Assembly: GCF_016806835.2 (NCBI RefSeq)
Contig: NZ_CP086111.1
Location: forward strand, 4,395,471 to 4,459,470
Direction: 5' to 3'
Source of the DNA: Skermanella rosea
GTDB lineage: Bacteria > Pseudomonadota > Alphaproteobacteria > Azospirillales > Azospirillaceae
DNA length: 64,000 nt
Made by a program: the position numbers and the translations under genes. The notes under the pieces were generated by a model that had not been told where the DNA came from, searched no databases, and saw only the letters and a list, made by a program, of their open reading frames with translations. Positions 1-10,121 of the stretch are shown here, one piece after another (positions within the stretch are counted from its first letter, which is position 1; the number at the start of each line of letters is the position of its first letter).

Positions 1-972
1 GCGGGCCCGCTCCAGGTCGCCCTTCGACACCGTGAAGGTGATGTCGGTGCTGGCGCCGTCCTCCGACACGTTCTGCACGATCATGTCGACGTTGACCGAC
101 GAGTCGGCCAGCGGGCCGAACAGGCCGGCGGCGACGCCGGGGCGGTCGGCCACGCCGATCAGGGTGATCTTCGCTTCGTCGCGGCTGTAGGCGATGCCGC
201 TGACCAGTTCCTGTTCCACGATTTCGTCCTCGTCCACAACCAGAGTACCGGGCAGCTCGCTGCCCGCCGCCTTTTCGAAGCTGGAAAGCACCTGCACCCG
301 CACGCCGTGCTTCATGGCCATCTCGACCGAGCGGGTCTGGAGCACCTTGGCGCCCAGCGACGCCATTTCCAGCATTTCCTCGTAGGTGATCTTGGACAGC
401 TTGCGCGCCTTCGACACGATGCGCGGGTCGGTCGTGTAGACGCCGTCCACGTCCGTGTAGATGTCGCAGCGGTCGGCCTTCAGCGCCGCGGCCAGCGCCA
501 CCGCCGAGGTGTCGGAGCCGCCGCGGCCCAGGGTGGCGATCCGGCCGTTCGGCGACACGCCCTGGAAGCCCGCGACCACGGCGACCTCGCCGGTCGACAG
601 CCGGCGCTCCAGCTCCCCGGTCTCGATCGAGCAGATGCGCGCCTTGGCATGCACGTCGTCGGTCCGGATCGGGATCTGCCAGCCCTGCCAGGATCGCGCG
701 GGAATGCCCAGTTCCTGCAATGCCAGGGCGGTCAGGCCGCTGGTCACCTGCTCGCCCGAGGCGACGACGGCGTCGTACTCCCGCGCGTCGTGCAGCGGGC
801 TGATGCCGGCGCAGTATTCCACCAGCTTGTTGGTGACGCCCGACATGGCCGAGACGACGACCGCGACCTGATGGCCGGCGTCGACTTCCGCCTTAACCTT
901 GCGCGCCACATTCTTGATGCGGTCGATGTCGCCGACCGATGTGCCGCCGAATTTCAAAACGATCCGCGCCAT
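1..972 (-). CDS. lysC: Aspartate kinase, 3' end beyond window
   Basis: This enzyme phosphorylates aspartate, the first step of the lysine/threonine/methionine pathway. The gene reads leftwards from ATG at 972 and leaves the window after 324 codons, so the C-terminal part is missing. The N-terminus has the amino-acid-kinase signature KFGGTSVGD (residues 7-15), then VVSAMSG. Further on come TLGRGGSDTSA, the nucleotide/aspartate-binding loop typical of aspartokinases, and TDVDGVYTTDP. From about residue 270 an ACT regulatory domain begins (ITLIGVADRPGVA). It is divergent from ubiG across about 260 bp, an arrangement common in Rhodospirillales. Feedback control by lysine and/or threonine is expected from the family and is not shown here. 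Confidence 0.95.
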   Translation of the reverse strand, partial: MARIVLKFGGTSVGDIDRIKNVARKVKAEVDAGHQVAVVVSAMSGVTNKLVEYCAGISPLHDAREYDAVVASGEQVTSGLTALALQELGIPARSWQGWQIPIRTDDVHAKARICSIETGELERRLSTGEVAVVAGFQGVSPNGRIATLGRGGSDTSAVALAAALKADRCDIYTDVDGVYTTDPRIVSKARKLSKITYEEMLEMASLGAKVLQTRSVEMAMKHGVRVQVLSSFEKAAGSELPGTLVVDEDEIVEQELVSGIAYSRDEAKITLIGVADRPGVAAGLFGPLADSSVNVDMIVQNVSEDGASTDITFTVSKGDLERAR

Positions 973-1231
973 TGCCTTGAAGCCCCACCACCTGACCAGT
1001 CTGCCCGCTGCCCGGCGGCCCTGCCCCAGTTCAAAACGGATCTGATGATCACGCATCCGGACCGATCCGCCGGGATCGATCGGGGACCGGTTTGATCGGG
1101 TACCGGCGAACAGGCGGTTCCATTGCCGCAGCAAGGCGGGGTATCCATACTATCTCGGGGGAAGCGAAGCAAGCTTGCCCCGACTGACTTCCAGTCGCAT
1201 CCGGCAGCAACCGGCACCCAGGAACATACCC

Positions 1232-2041
1232 ATGTCTGCCACAAGCACCGCCTCAGCAACTTCCCGCGTCTCCGCCTCCGCAGCAGCGCCTTCCGGCGGC
1301 ACGGTCGATGCCGGGGAGATCGCCCGTTTCAGCGCCATCGCGGCGCAGTGGTGGGACCCGCGCGGCAAGTTCAAGCCGCTGCACAAGTACAACCCCATCC
1401 GAATCGGCTATATCCGCGACGCGGTATGCGCCCGGTTCGGCCGCGACCCCGCCGCTCCACGGCCCCTCGAAGGACTGCGCTTCGTCGATATCGGGTGCGG
1501 CGGCGGCCTGCTGGCCGAACCGCTCGCCCGGCTGGGCGCCGAGGTGGTCGGCATCGACGCGGCCGAGCGGAACGTGAAGGTGGCGGCGCTCCACGCCGAG
1601 GAATCCGGCGTGAGCGTCGATTACCGCCACACGACGGCGGAGGACCTGGCCGAGTCCGGGGAACGGTTCGACGTGGTGCTGGCGCTGGAGGTGGTCGAGC
1701 ACGTGGCCGACGTGCCGCTGTTCCTGCGTTCCCTCTGCACCCTGATGAAGCCGGGCGGGGATCCGGGAAGCATGCTGTTCCTTGCGACCATCAACCGCAC
1801 GCCGAAGTCCTTCGCGCTGGCGATCGTCGGGGCCGAATACGTGCTCCGCTGGCTCCCCCGCGGCACGCATGACTGGCGCAAGTTCCTGAAGCCCTCGGAA
1901 CTGGCGGCGGGACTGCGCCCCCATGGGGTCAAGGTGCGCGACATCACCGGCGTGGTCTATAACCCGCTGCGGGACGAGTTCTCGATCAGCCGGCGCGATC
2001 TGGACACCAACTACATGCTGTGGGCCGGCGCCGACGCATAG
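1232..2041 (+). CDS. ubiG: Ubiquinone biosynthesis O-methyltransferase
   Basis: This SAM-dependent enzyme makes both O-methylations in ubiquinone synthesis. The 269-residue product has the class I methyltransferase motif DIGCGGG at residues 86-92, a downstream acidic loop (VVGIDAAE) and LALEVVEHV. The N-terminal [19 protein letters not shown] is the UbiG family signature. I chose ATG 1232 over an in-frame ATG at 1175 because homology to UbiG begins near it; about 25 poorly conserved Ala/Ser-rich residues precede the conserved core. The gene ends just before a strong hairpin at 2069-2093. Confidence 0.95.
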   Translation: MSATSTASATSRVSASAAAPSGGTVDAGEIARFSAIAAQWWDPRGKFKPLHKYNPIRIGYIRDAVCARFGRDPAAPRPLEGLRFVDIGCGGGLLAEPLARLGAEVVGIDAAERNVKVAALHAEESGVSVDYRHTTAEDLAESGERFDVVLALEVVEHVADVPLFLRSLCTLMKPGGDPGSMLFLATINRTPKSFALAIVGAEYVLRWLPRGTHDWRKFLKPSELAAGLRPHGVKVRDITGVVYNPLRDEFSISRRDLDTNYMLWAGADA

Positions 2042-2068
2042 CCTGGGGAACCCGCGGCACCAAAAGCA

Positions 2069-2093
2069 AAGGCCTCGGAAGATCCGAGGCCTT
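2069..2093. terminator. Bidirectional hairpin terminator candidate
   Basis: A perfect 10-bp stem (AAGGCCTCGG/CCGAGGCCTT) encloses a 5-nt loop (AAGAT). It lies between the convergent ends of ubiG and the small minus-strand gene. The minus-strand reading is followed by TGCTTTTG, a weak U tract. The plus-strand reading has no U tract beyond the two Ts in the stem. Confidence 0.6.
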
Positions 2094-2119
2094 GCTATGG
2101 TCCGGCGGTTCGCCAGGAA

Positions 2120-2299
2120 CTATCCAAGCGCAACCCTCCGCTCAAGTTTACGACTCTGCAGCGACTGCATGCCCTTCAGTTCATCGAGACGTTCGAGGAG
2201 CTTGGCGTTGGCCGGGCGTTCGCCGGCAGGATTGGGGTGGTTCTGAAACAGCGTGGTAATCCGCTGCCCACTTGCCACCATTTCTTCAAGAGTCAGCAT
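2120..2299 (-). CDS. Small hypothetical protein (59 aa)
   Basis: I do not recognise this protein. It is 59 residues, charged and probably helical, with an N-terminal MLTLEEMVASGQ segment and a Leu/Arg-rich C-terminus (LLERLDELKG). The ATG at 2299 is preceded by a good ribosome site (GAGAGAGGTGG). It converges on ubiG with a shared hairpin between them. No membrane segment or signal peptide is visible. The gene call rests on the ribosome site, the clean frame and the terminator placement. Confidence 0.55.
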   Translation of the reverse strand: MLTLEEMVASGQRITTLFQNHPNPAGERPANAKLLERLDELKGMQSLQSRKLERRVALG

Positions 2300-2623
2300 C
2301 CCACCTCTCTCGATATCCGCACGATTTCCTGACGGAGGCCACGGCTGTCCGGCACGGTACTTGCCAATCAACCTGAATGTGATGTTAAAGATATTTTGTC
2401 TTCCCTTTATCGTCATGCCCGGACTTGATCCGGGTATCTCCCTGCACGGCGACGCTGATGAAGCCTGCAAGCGATGACCGGGCCAAGCCCGGTCATGACG
2501 ATGAACGGAGGAACGCTCCACCAAAAAAGCACCCTCTGATTGAGGCGGCAATCACCGTGCCGAATAGCCGTGGGCGCGGGCCGCCTGTAGGCGACAACCA
2601 TTTTACGCCAACCAGATGCCGGA
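2300..2623. other. Intergenic stretch with palindromic repeat pair
   Basis: No convincing gene is present. The stretch holds the promoter side of the small gene at 2120-2299 and an inverted pair of related palindromic units at 2411-2500, then runs into the end of the histidine kinase. Confidence 0.6.
2411..2500. repeat. REP-like inverted repeat pair
   Basis: The left unit (2411-2435, CGTCATGCCCGGACTTGATC onward) and the right unit (2474-2500, ATGACCGGGCCAAGCCCGGT onward) are imperfect inverted copies about 38 bp apart. Each is itself palindromic around CTTG/CAAG. A single related unit occurs at 43491-43523. This is typical of short mobile intergenic palindromes of alphaproteobacteria. Confidence 0.6.
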
Positions 2624-3697
2624 TCATGGCGTCATGGGCAGGGGCAGCTTCAGGGTGAAGCGGGTGCCGTCCTGCCGGGCGACGTCCAGGCGGCCCCCGA
2701 CCTGTTCGGCCATCGCCTTCACCACCTGCAAGCCCAGGCCACTGCCACGATACCAGTCGAAATCCGGGGGCAGGCCGCAGCCGTCGTCGGCGACCGTGAG
2801 TTCCACTCCGCCTCCGGCGGAGCGGCGGAAACATACCCGGACGCTGCCGGCCTCGTCGGCGAAGGCATGGCGGAAGGCGTTGGTGACCAGTTCGGCGGTT
2901 ATCAGCGCCAGCGGAACCGCGAGGTCCGTCGGAACCTCGATGGCATCGGCCTCGACCTCCAGCCTCCGCCGGCGGCCATCCACGCCCAGGGTCTCGCCGA
3001 GGAAGGTGCAGATCTCGTCCAGGTACTCGTGGAAGGCGACGCCTTCGGCACTGTTGCGGGCATAGAGCATGCTGTGGACCTGGGCGATCGCCTGGATGCG
3101 CATCACCGCGGTCTGCAGGGCCTGCCGGGTGGCGGCATCGGCGGCACTGCGCGCCTGGATCCGAAGCAGGCTCATGACCATCTGCAGGCTGTTCTTGACC
3201 CGATGGTCCACCTCGCGGATCAGCAGGTCCTTGCGGCCGATCAGGGCGTCACGCTCGGCCACGGCGAGGTTCAGGCTGGCGGTCCGCTCCGCCACCTGCT
3301 TTTCCAGCGTCTCGTTGGCCAGCCGCAAGGCGGCATTGGCGTTTTCCAGCTCTTCCGCGGTGACCTGAAGCTCCTCCAGGGAAACCTGCAGTTCCTCGTT
3401 CAGGATCGATATCTCGCCCTCCAGCCCTGTCTGGGGGCGCCGAGCGTTCCGGCCGACCGACACCTGGGCTTCCAGATAACGCGCGTGGCTCTGTGCCAAC
3501 AGATGGCGCAGATGGGCATTGTCGTTGATCAATTCCCTCCGCTCAGCCTGCAGCGAGGAATTCTCTTCGGCCAGGGCATCGAGACGCCTCGTCATGTCTT
3601 CGAGCGCGGTCTGGAGCTGTTCGTTTTCCTGACCGGTCGCCGCTTGGCGATGGCGTAGTTCCACCAGCTCGTCGGACTGCTGCCGAGGTCCATTCAT
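2624..3697 (-). CDS. Cytosolic sensor histidine kinase, HisKA_2 family
   Basis: This 357-residue kinase has no membrane segment. Residues 1-150 are a long coiled coil rich in Glu/Gln/Leu, including the EELQVSLEELQVTAEELENAN register also found in the neighbouring CheR-PAS protein. The phosphoacceptor box is REVDHRVKNSLQ with His165, the HisKA_2 form. A HATPase domain follows with the N box ELVTNAFRHAF, G1 DDGCGLP and G2 GSGLGLQVV. It lies in a block with two CheB-like proteins and a CheR-PAS protein, so it probably works with that methylation-type sensory module. No response regulator gene is adjacent. The start at 3697 follows GGTGACGG. Confidence 0.88.
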   Translation of the reverse strand: MNGPRQQSDELVELRHRQAATGQENEQLQTALEDMTRRLDALAEENSSLQAERRELINDNAHLRHLLAQSHARYLEAQVSVGRNARRPQTGLEGEISILNEELQVSLEELQVTAEELENANAALRLANETLEKQVAERTASLNLAVAERDALIGRKDLLIREVDHRVKNSLQMVMSLLRIQARSAADAATRQALQTAVMRIQAIAQVHSMLYARNSAEGVAFHEYLDEICTFLGETLGVDGRRRRLEVEADAIEVPTDLAVPLALITAELVTNAFRHAFADEAGSVRVCFRRSAGGGVELTVADDGCGLPPDFDWYRGSGLGLQVVKAMAEQVGGRLDVARQDGTRFTLKLPLPMTP

Positions 3698-3846
3698 GAT
3701 CCGTCACCGAATTCAATTTAGCAATCTAGCCTAAGAAATATTTACATCCATGGCAATCAAGTCGGGCACGATTGCCGCAGAAGCTGAATTTTCTGCCGGA
3801 TGAGATGAAATTTATTAGAACATACCGAATTTCCCCGCCAGGATCT

Positions 3847-4854
3847 TCAGATGCCAGCCTCTTCGGCACTGGGCGCCCTGATCCAGCCCTGCTCGAGAAA
3901 GCGCTGCAGCGCTTTCGCTTTTTCCTCTGCTTCCGCCCTTGCCTCGTCCCAGCGTCGCGAGGAAAGGTTATGCCCATTGTCCAGTGCCATTTCGGCCATC
4001 CGCCGACACAGCGCGGCACGCTCGTTCAAGGTTCGCAATGCGATCTCGAACGACTGCTCAAGCTTCTCGACCTGGCCGGCATCCATGTCGGCGATCGCGA
4101 AACGATGACCGATGTGGCAGGTATAGTAAGGCAACTGCCCGACCATTGTTTCCTTCAACGAGCCGCCGCAACCCGGGCAGGTCAGTGAAACCGGCTGCCC
4201 TATTTCGTATCTGCCTGTCACCTCGTCATCCTTTTCTGGTGCTTGCATGCTCTCGCCGTGCTCCTGCATACCTTCCGGAGCCTTGGCCTGGCCTGTGCCC
4301 GACAGGCGGACGACGAGTTCGGGGATATCCCCGACCGGCATGCAATGGTCGGCCCCAACATAGCGCAACGCATTGCTCGGCATGCCAGGATATTCAGCCT
4401 CATCCGGGTCCTGCACCACGGTGACGCCGCCGCACCGCTTGATCGCGCTGAAGCCGGCGGTGCCGTCGCTCAAGGTTCCGGACAGGATGATCCCGACGAC
4501 CCGCGGGCCATAGGCTTCGGCGGCCGATCGGAACAGCGGATCGACCGCCGGGCGGGTCCGGTTTTCCCGCGGGCCACGCGTCAGCCGCATGTGTCCGGGT
4601 TCGAGGAGGAGATGGTGATCCGGAGGCGCCACATGGATGTGCCCGTTGCGGATCTCTCCGCCGTCGATGGCTTCGGCGACCGGCAGCGGACTCGACGAAT
4701 TCAGGATCCGCGACGCGGCGCTGCGCCGCGCGCCGATATGCAGGACGATGAACACGGCTGCGGCAAGGTCCTGCGGCAAGCCACCGACGAAAATCTGGAG
4801 CGCCCTGAGGCCGCCGGCCGAGGCCCCCACGACGATGATGTCTCGACACTTCAT
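3847..4854 (-). CDS. CheB-like protein-glutamate methylesterase with zinc-ribbon tail
   Basis: The CheB catalytic domain fills residues 1 to about 190. Ser12 sits in GASAGG, the His is in VLHIGA and the Asp in SGTLSDGTAG. There is no N-terminal receiver domain, so activity is not controlled by phosphorylation in the usual CheB way. The C-terminal third has CPGCGG and, about 20 residues later, CHIGH, a likely zinc-binding knuckle, followed by helices rich in Ala/Glu/Arg. The start at ATG 4854 fits the family; the open frame continues far upstream, but that part is antisense to the next gene. No clear ribosome site was seen. The gene is divergent from a close paralogue across 132 bp. Confidence 0.85.
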   Translation of the reverse strand: MKCRDIIVVGASAGGLRALQIFVGGLPQDLAAAVFIVLHIGARRSAASRILNSSSPLPVAEAIDGGEIRNGHIHVAPPDHHLLLEPGHMRLTRGPRENRTRPAVDPLFRSAAEAYGPRVVGIILSGTLSDGTAGFSAIKRCGGVTVVQDPDEAEYPGMPSNALRYVGADHCMPVGDIPELVVRLSGTGQAKAPEGMQEHGESMQAPEKDDEVTGRYEIGQPVSLTCPGCGGSLKETMVGQLPYYTCHIGHRFAIADMDAGQVEKLEQSFEIALRTLNERAALCRRMAEMALDNGHNLSSRRWDEARAEAEEKAKALQRFLEQGWIRAPSAEEAGI

Positions 4855-4986
4855 GACATTCGACAACAGGCGAGGACGCCATCCATGGCGACGCGGCGTG
4901 AGGAATATGGGAGTATGGGCGTCGTGGCCCGACAGTCCAAACCCGCAAGGGCGTGCCGAGACATGCACGCATCGAGGTGATATCGC

Positions 4987-6018
4987 ATGGAACAGGCCCA
5001 CAGGCGGGACATCGTCGTCATCGCGGCGTCGGCCGGCGGCGTGAGCGCCTTGCAGATCCTGTGCGCAGGTCTGCCGAAGGATCTCGGGAGCGCCATCTTC
5101 ATCGTCCAGCATGTCAGCCCCGGCGCCAAGAGCATGCTGCCCGCGATCCTGGGCCGTACCGCGTCCCTGCCGGTGCTCCATCCGGCGGAAGGAGACGCGA
5201 TCCGGTCCGGCCACATCTACGTCGCGCCGCCCGACCGGCATCTCCTGGTCAGGCAAGGCTATCTGCTGGTCAGGAGGGGACCGAAGGAGAACAGGACGCG
5301 GCCGGCCGCGGACCCGCTGTTCCGCTCGGCGGCGGCGGCCTACGGCTCGCGGGTCGTGGGACTGGTGCTGACCGGCACCCTTGACGACGGAACGGCCGGG
5401 CTGCTGGCGGTGAAGCGCTGCGGCGGCATCGCCGCGGTCCAGGATCCGGACGATGCCGCCTGGCCCGACATGCCGCGCCATGCCATGCAGAAGGTCGCGG
5501 TCGACCACTGCCTTCCCCTGGAGCGGCTGGCGGATCTCATTCGCCGGCTGTCCCTGGAACCCGCCGGACCGCAGCCGCCGATACCGGCCGACATCGAGCT
5601 GGAAGCCCGCATCGCCGAGCAGGAAATGATCGCCATGATCGAAGAGACGAGTGACAACTCCATATCGGGCCGCCCCGCCCTGATCACCTGCCCGGACTGC
5701 GGCGGGGCGATGATGGAAGTGATGGACGGCCCCCTGCTCCGGTTCCGCTGCCATATCGGCCACGCATACAGCCCTGCGACGCTGGCCGAGGCGCAGGGCG
5801 AAGCGTTCGAGCAGGCCCTCGGGATGGCGCTCCGCACCCACCACGAACGCATCAAGCTGTTCGAGCGGATGGCGGAGAACGCCACGGCGCAGGGCCAGCA
5901 TCACGCGGCCGCGAAATGGACGACGGCGGCGGAGGAGGCCCGGGGCCATGTCGACGTGCTGCGGACCGTCCTGTCCAACCAGTCGCCCGCCGGCGCAGTC
6001 ACGCCTGAAGCGGACTGA
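4987..6018 (+). CDS. CheB-like methylesterase, paralogue of the divergent gene
   Basis: The 343-residue protein has the same layout as the divergent gene at 3847-4854. The CheB domain has Ser15 in AASAGG, a His in VQHVSP and an Asp in TGTLDDGTAG. A CPDCGG...CHIGHAYS metal-binding tail and helical C-terminus follow. No receiver domain is present. Shared segments such as ENRTRPA.DPLFRSAA.AYG.RVVG show clear paralogy. A good ribosome site (GAGGTGA) precedes ATG 4987. The gene converges on the CheR-PAS gene. The family demethylates or deamidates chemoreceptor glutamates, but the true substrate here is unknown. Confidence 0.87.
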   Translation: MEQAHRRDIVVIAASAGGVSALQILCAGLPKDLGSAIFIVQHVSPGAKSMLPAILGRTASLPVLHPAEGDAIRSGHIYVAPPDRHLLVRQGYLLVRRGPKENRTRPAADPLFRSAAAAYGSRVVGLVLTGTLDDGTAGLLAVKRCGGIAAVQDPDDAAWPDMPRHAMQKVAVDHCLPLERLADLIRRLSLEPAGPQPPIPADIELEARIAEQEMIAMIEETSDNSISGRPALITCPDCGGAMMEVMDGPLLRFRCHIGHAYSPATLAEAQGEAFEQALGMALRTHHERIKLFERMAENATAQGQHHAAAKWTTAAEEARGHVDVLRTVLSNQSPAGAVTPEAD

Positions 6019-6039
6019 CGCTCCGGCCGGCTGATCCGC

Positions 6040-8310
6040 TCAGGGCATTCCGCCCTGCTCCCGGGCACCGTCGGCCAGTTCGAGCTGCTGGCGCTCCGTC
6101 GTGTCGTGGACGATGGCGATCAGGATGGGCGGATCCTCGTCGTGCAGGTACTGCATGCAGATCTCGGCCGGATAGGGGCCGCGGTGCCGCGCATCGAGAA
6201 CGGTCTCGAAGACGACCTCCTCGCTCTCCTTGGAGATCAGCGGCGCCAGCAGCTCGCGCAGCCTCTTGCTGGAAACCTCGGGCATCAGTTCCGTCAGGGC
6301 CATCTGCTTGAGCTGGTCCAGCGGATAGCCCAGCTTCCGCTCGGCGCCTCTGTTCACCAGCTGGAAGTGGAGGGTATCGGGCGACAGGATATAGACCTCG
6401 TTCAGCGATTCGCCGATGATGCGGCCGAGATACAGGTTGAAATCCTGCGTGCGGCGGAGATCGGTGACGTCGTCGATCAGCAGGACGAGGCCGCGAAGAT
6501 CATTGGTGCCATACGCCAGGGGCAGTATCCGGAAACGGCAATCCAGCGTGCGGCCACGCCGATCGATCGCCTTGAACTCGATCGACTCCACTGCCTCGCG
6601 CTGGTCCAGGACCTGCCGCATCTCGGCGTTCAGCTTGAACAGGGGCAGCCCGATGTCGAGGCTGCCCAGGCGCTGGCCGATGACCTCCTCGCTCCGCAGG
6701 CCCCAGGTGTTCTCGTTCCAGCGGTTCCAGGATTTCACCCTCAGGTCGCAGTCGAGGACGATGATCCCGTTGTCCATGCTGCGCAGGACCGCTTCGGAAT
6801 AGAGCCGGTATTCGGCCGTCTCCTCGGACTGGCGGCGCATCTCCTCGTTGGTGGTCTCCAACTCCTCGTTGGTCGAGCGCAGTTCCTCGTTGGTGGTCTC
6901 CAGCTCCTCGTTGGTCGACTGGAGCTCCTCGTTGGTGGTCTCCAGCTCCTCGTTGGTCGACTGAAGCTCCTCGTTGGTGGTCTCCAGTTCCTCGTTGGAC
7001 GATTGCAGCTCCTCGACCGTGGTCTCCAGCGTTTCCTGGGTCACCTCCAGCTCCCGCTGGAGCAGGCGGGCCCGCGTGGTGTCATTGAACCCGAGCAGGG
7101 TCGCCATGAGCTGCCCGTCCTCGCCATGGATCGGAGAAATGTCGATCGTCAGCCAGATCGGATCCGCCGGCGGGCGGTGATAATTCTGATTGTCCAGCCG
7201 CAAGGAGCGGTTCGTGATCTGTACCTCGTCGATGCGGCTGCGCAGTTCGGTCGGGCGATAGGATATGGCGAGATCCTGGAAGGGTTTGCCGATATCCCCC
7301 GGCCCGATATCGAGCAGGCGCCGGGCCATGGTGTTGGCGAGCAGGACGTGGCCCTGGGGGCTGACCGCCAGGTAGGCCGTGGCGCTGCAGTCCACGATCG
7401 CTTCCAGCAGGCGGTTCTGGTTGACCTTGCGCACCGGGTTGTTCTCCGTCGTGACGGCCAGGCTTCCGCCGAGGCTGCGCTGCCATTCCTGGCCGACCTT
7501 CTTGAAGATCCGGCTCTTTAGATTGACCGATTCGAACAGCTTGGACCGGGCGAGCTGGGTTTCGGCCTTGCCGAGGAACAGGAAGCCGCCGGTGTTCAGC
7601 GCGTAATGCAGCCTGGGCAGGACGGCGGCCTGGGTCTTGGTATCCAGATAAATCAGCAGGTTGCGGCAGATCAGCAGGTCCACGCGGGAAATCGGGGCAT
7701 CATGCACGATGTTGTGGCGCCCGAAGATGACGCACTTCCGCAACTCGCGATGGAAGACATAGTGGTTGCTGGAGCGTTCGAAATACTTGTCGAGCAGAGC
7801 AGGCGGCACGCCCTCGACATCGCGCGGGACATATGTGGCGAGCCGCGCCGTCCGCAGCGCATCCTCATCCAGGTCGTTGGCATAGATCTTCACGGACCGG
7901 CAGAAATTCTCGATGCCCAGCGCTTCGGCGAACAGCATGGCCGCCGAATAGGGCTCTTGTCCGGAGGCGCAACCGACGCTCCAGATCCGGATCGGGTGCT
8001 TGTCCTTCCTGCGCTCGATGATCTGCGGAACGACCTCCTCCTGCAGCACCCTCCAGGAGTCCGGATCGCGGAAGAAGGACGTCACGTTGATCAGCACGGT
8101 GCTGAGGAGGTTCGAGACTTCCTTGGGGTCGCTGTCGATCAGCGCGCGGTAGGTCGCGTAGTCCGGACACTCGACCTCGGCCATCCGCTGCTGGATCCGC
8201 CGTTGAAGGCTGGTCCGCTTGTATCCGCGGAAGTCGACCTGGCGCATCTCCTGCAGGTGATGGATCAGGTCTTCCAGTTCAGGGTTCGAGGGCTTCTCGT
8301 CAACCATCAT
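6040..8310 (-). CDS. CheR-type methyltransferase fused to coiled coil and PAS domains
   Basis: The N-terminal 280 residues form a CheR protein-glutamate methyltransferase. They include the CheR_N segment (FRGYKRTSLQRRIQQRM), TSFFRDP, the SAM site IWSVGCASGQEPYS and ICRNLLIYLD. A PAS-like region follows (AIVDCSATAYLAVSPQG). Next comes a coiled coil of repeated EELQSTNEELETTN units, then two more PAS domains ending in HDTTERQQLE. No kinase domain is present. ATG 8310 (MMVDEKP) is preferred over a GTG at 8412, which lacks a ribosome site; 8310 has GAGG. Similar proteins are often fused behind CheB; here CheB is separate and convergent. Confidence 0.88.
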   Translation of the reverse strand: MMVDEKPSNPELEDLIHHLQEMRQVDFRGYKRTSLQRRIQQRMAEVECPDYATYRALIDSDPKEVSNLLSTVLINVTSFFRDPDSWRVLQEEVVPQIIERRKDKHPIRIWSVGCASGQEPYSAAMLFAEALGIENFCRSVKIYANDLDEDALRTARLATYVPRDVEGVPPALLDKYFERSSNHYVFHRELRKCVIFGRHNIVHDAPISRVDLLICRNLLIYLDTKTQAAVLPRLHYALNTGGFLFLGKAETQLARSKLFESVNLKSRIFKKVGQEWQRSLGGSLAVTTENNPVRKVNQNRLLEAIVDCSATAYLAVSPQGHVLLANTMARRLLDIGPGDIGKPFQDLAISYRPTELRSRIDEVQITNRSLRLDNQNYHRPPADPIWLTIDISPIHGEDGQLMATLLGFNDTTRARLLQRELEVTQETLETTVEELQSSNEELETTNEELQSTNEELETTNEELQSTNEELETTNEELRSTNEELETTNEEMRRQSEETAEYRLYSEAVLRSMDNGIIVLDCDLRVKSWNRWNENTWGLRSEEVIGQRLGSLDIGLPLFKLNAEMRQVLDQREAVESIEFKAIDRRGRTLDCRFRILPLAYGTNDLRGLVLLIDDVTDLRRTQDFNLYLGRIIGESLNEVYILSPDTLHFQLVNRGAERKLGYPLDQLKQMALTELMPEVSSKRLRELLAPLISKESEEVVFETVLDARHRGPYPAEICMQYLHDEDPPILIAIVHDTTERQQLELADGAREQGGMP
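6838..7030 (-). repeat. Coding tandem repeat, about 42-bp unit
   Basis: About four and a half near-identical 42-bp units encode EELQSTNEELETTN (14 residues, two heptads). The units differ mainly at QS/RS and at synonymous sites. They form the coiled-coil linker of the CheR-PAS protein. Confidence 0.85.
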
Positions 8311-8493
8311 GGCCTCGGCGGTGGCAGGGGCGCGGATACTAGCGCAAGGGTTTCCAATGGCCAAATCGGCTTGCGTCCGCAAAACCAGCCGGCGTTCACG
8401 CGCCATTGACACTTCGGAGCGCGGTCATCCACAGTCGGCTTCAGCGAAGGTGGAGAATGGACCACCAATAACAACAATCGACGGGGGGATATA

Positions 8494-9993
<1,500 letters not shown>

Positions 9994-10121
9994 CCCTGAA
10001 AAGAAGTTTAGAATGCGTCTCAACCGGCGGATGGTCATCGAAGCTTAATCGAACCGTCACGGCGGAGACATAGCGGAGGGCTAACCATTTGGCCCATCGT
10101 GAAAATCGGGAGACGAGACAA

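Noticed and set aside
3847-5949. A 700-codon minus-strand open frame covering two genes
   Set aside because: Only the part from 4854 leftwards matches CheB. The rest is antisense to the plus-strand CheB paralogue and is a high-GC artefact.
6838-7030. CRISPR-like regular repeats
   Set aside because: The units are directly adjacent without spacers and translate in frame as a coiled coil.
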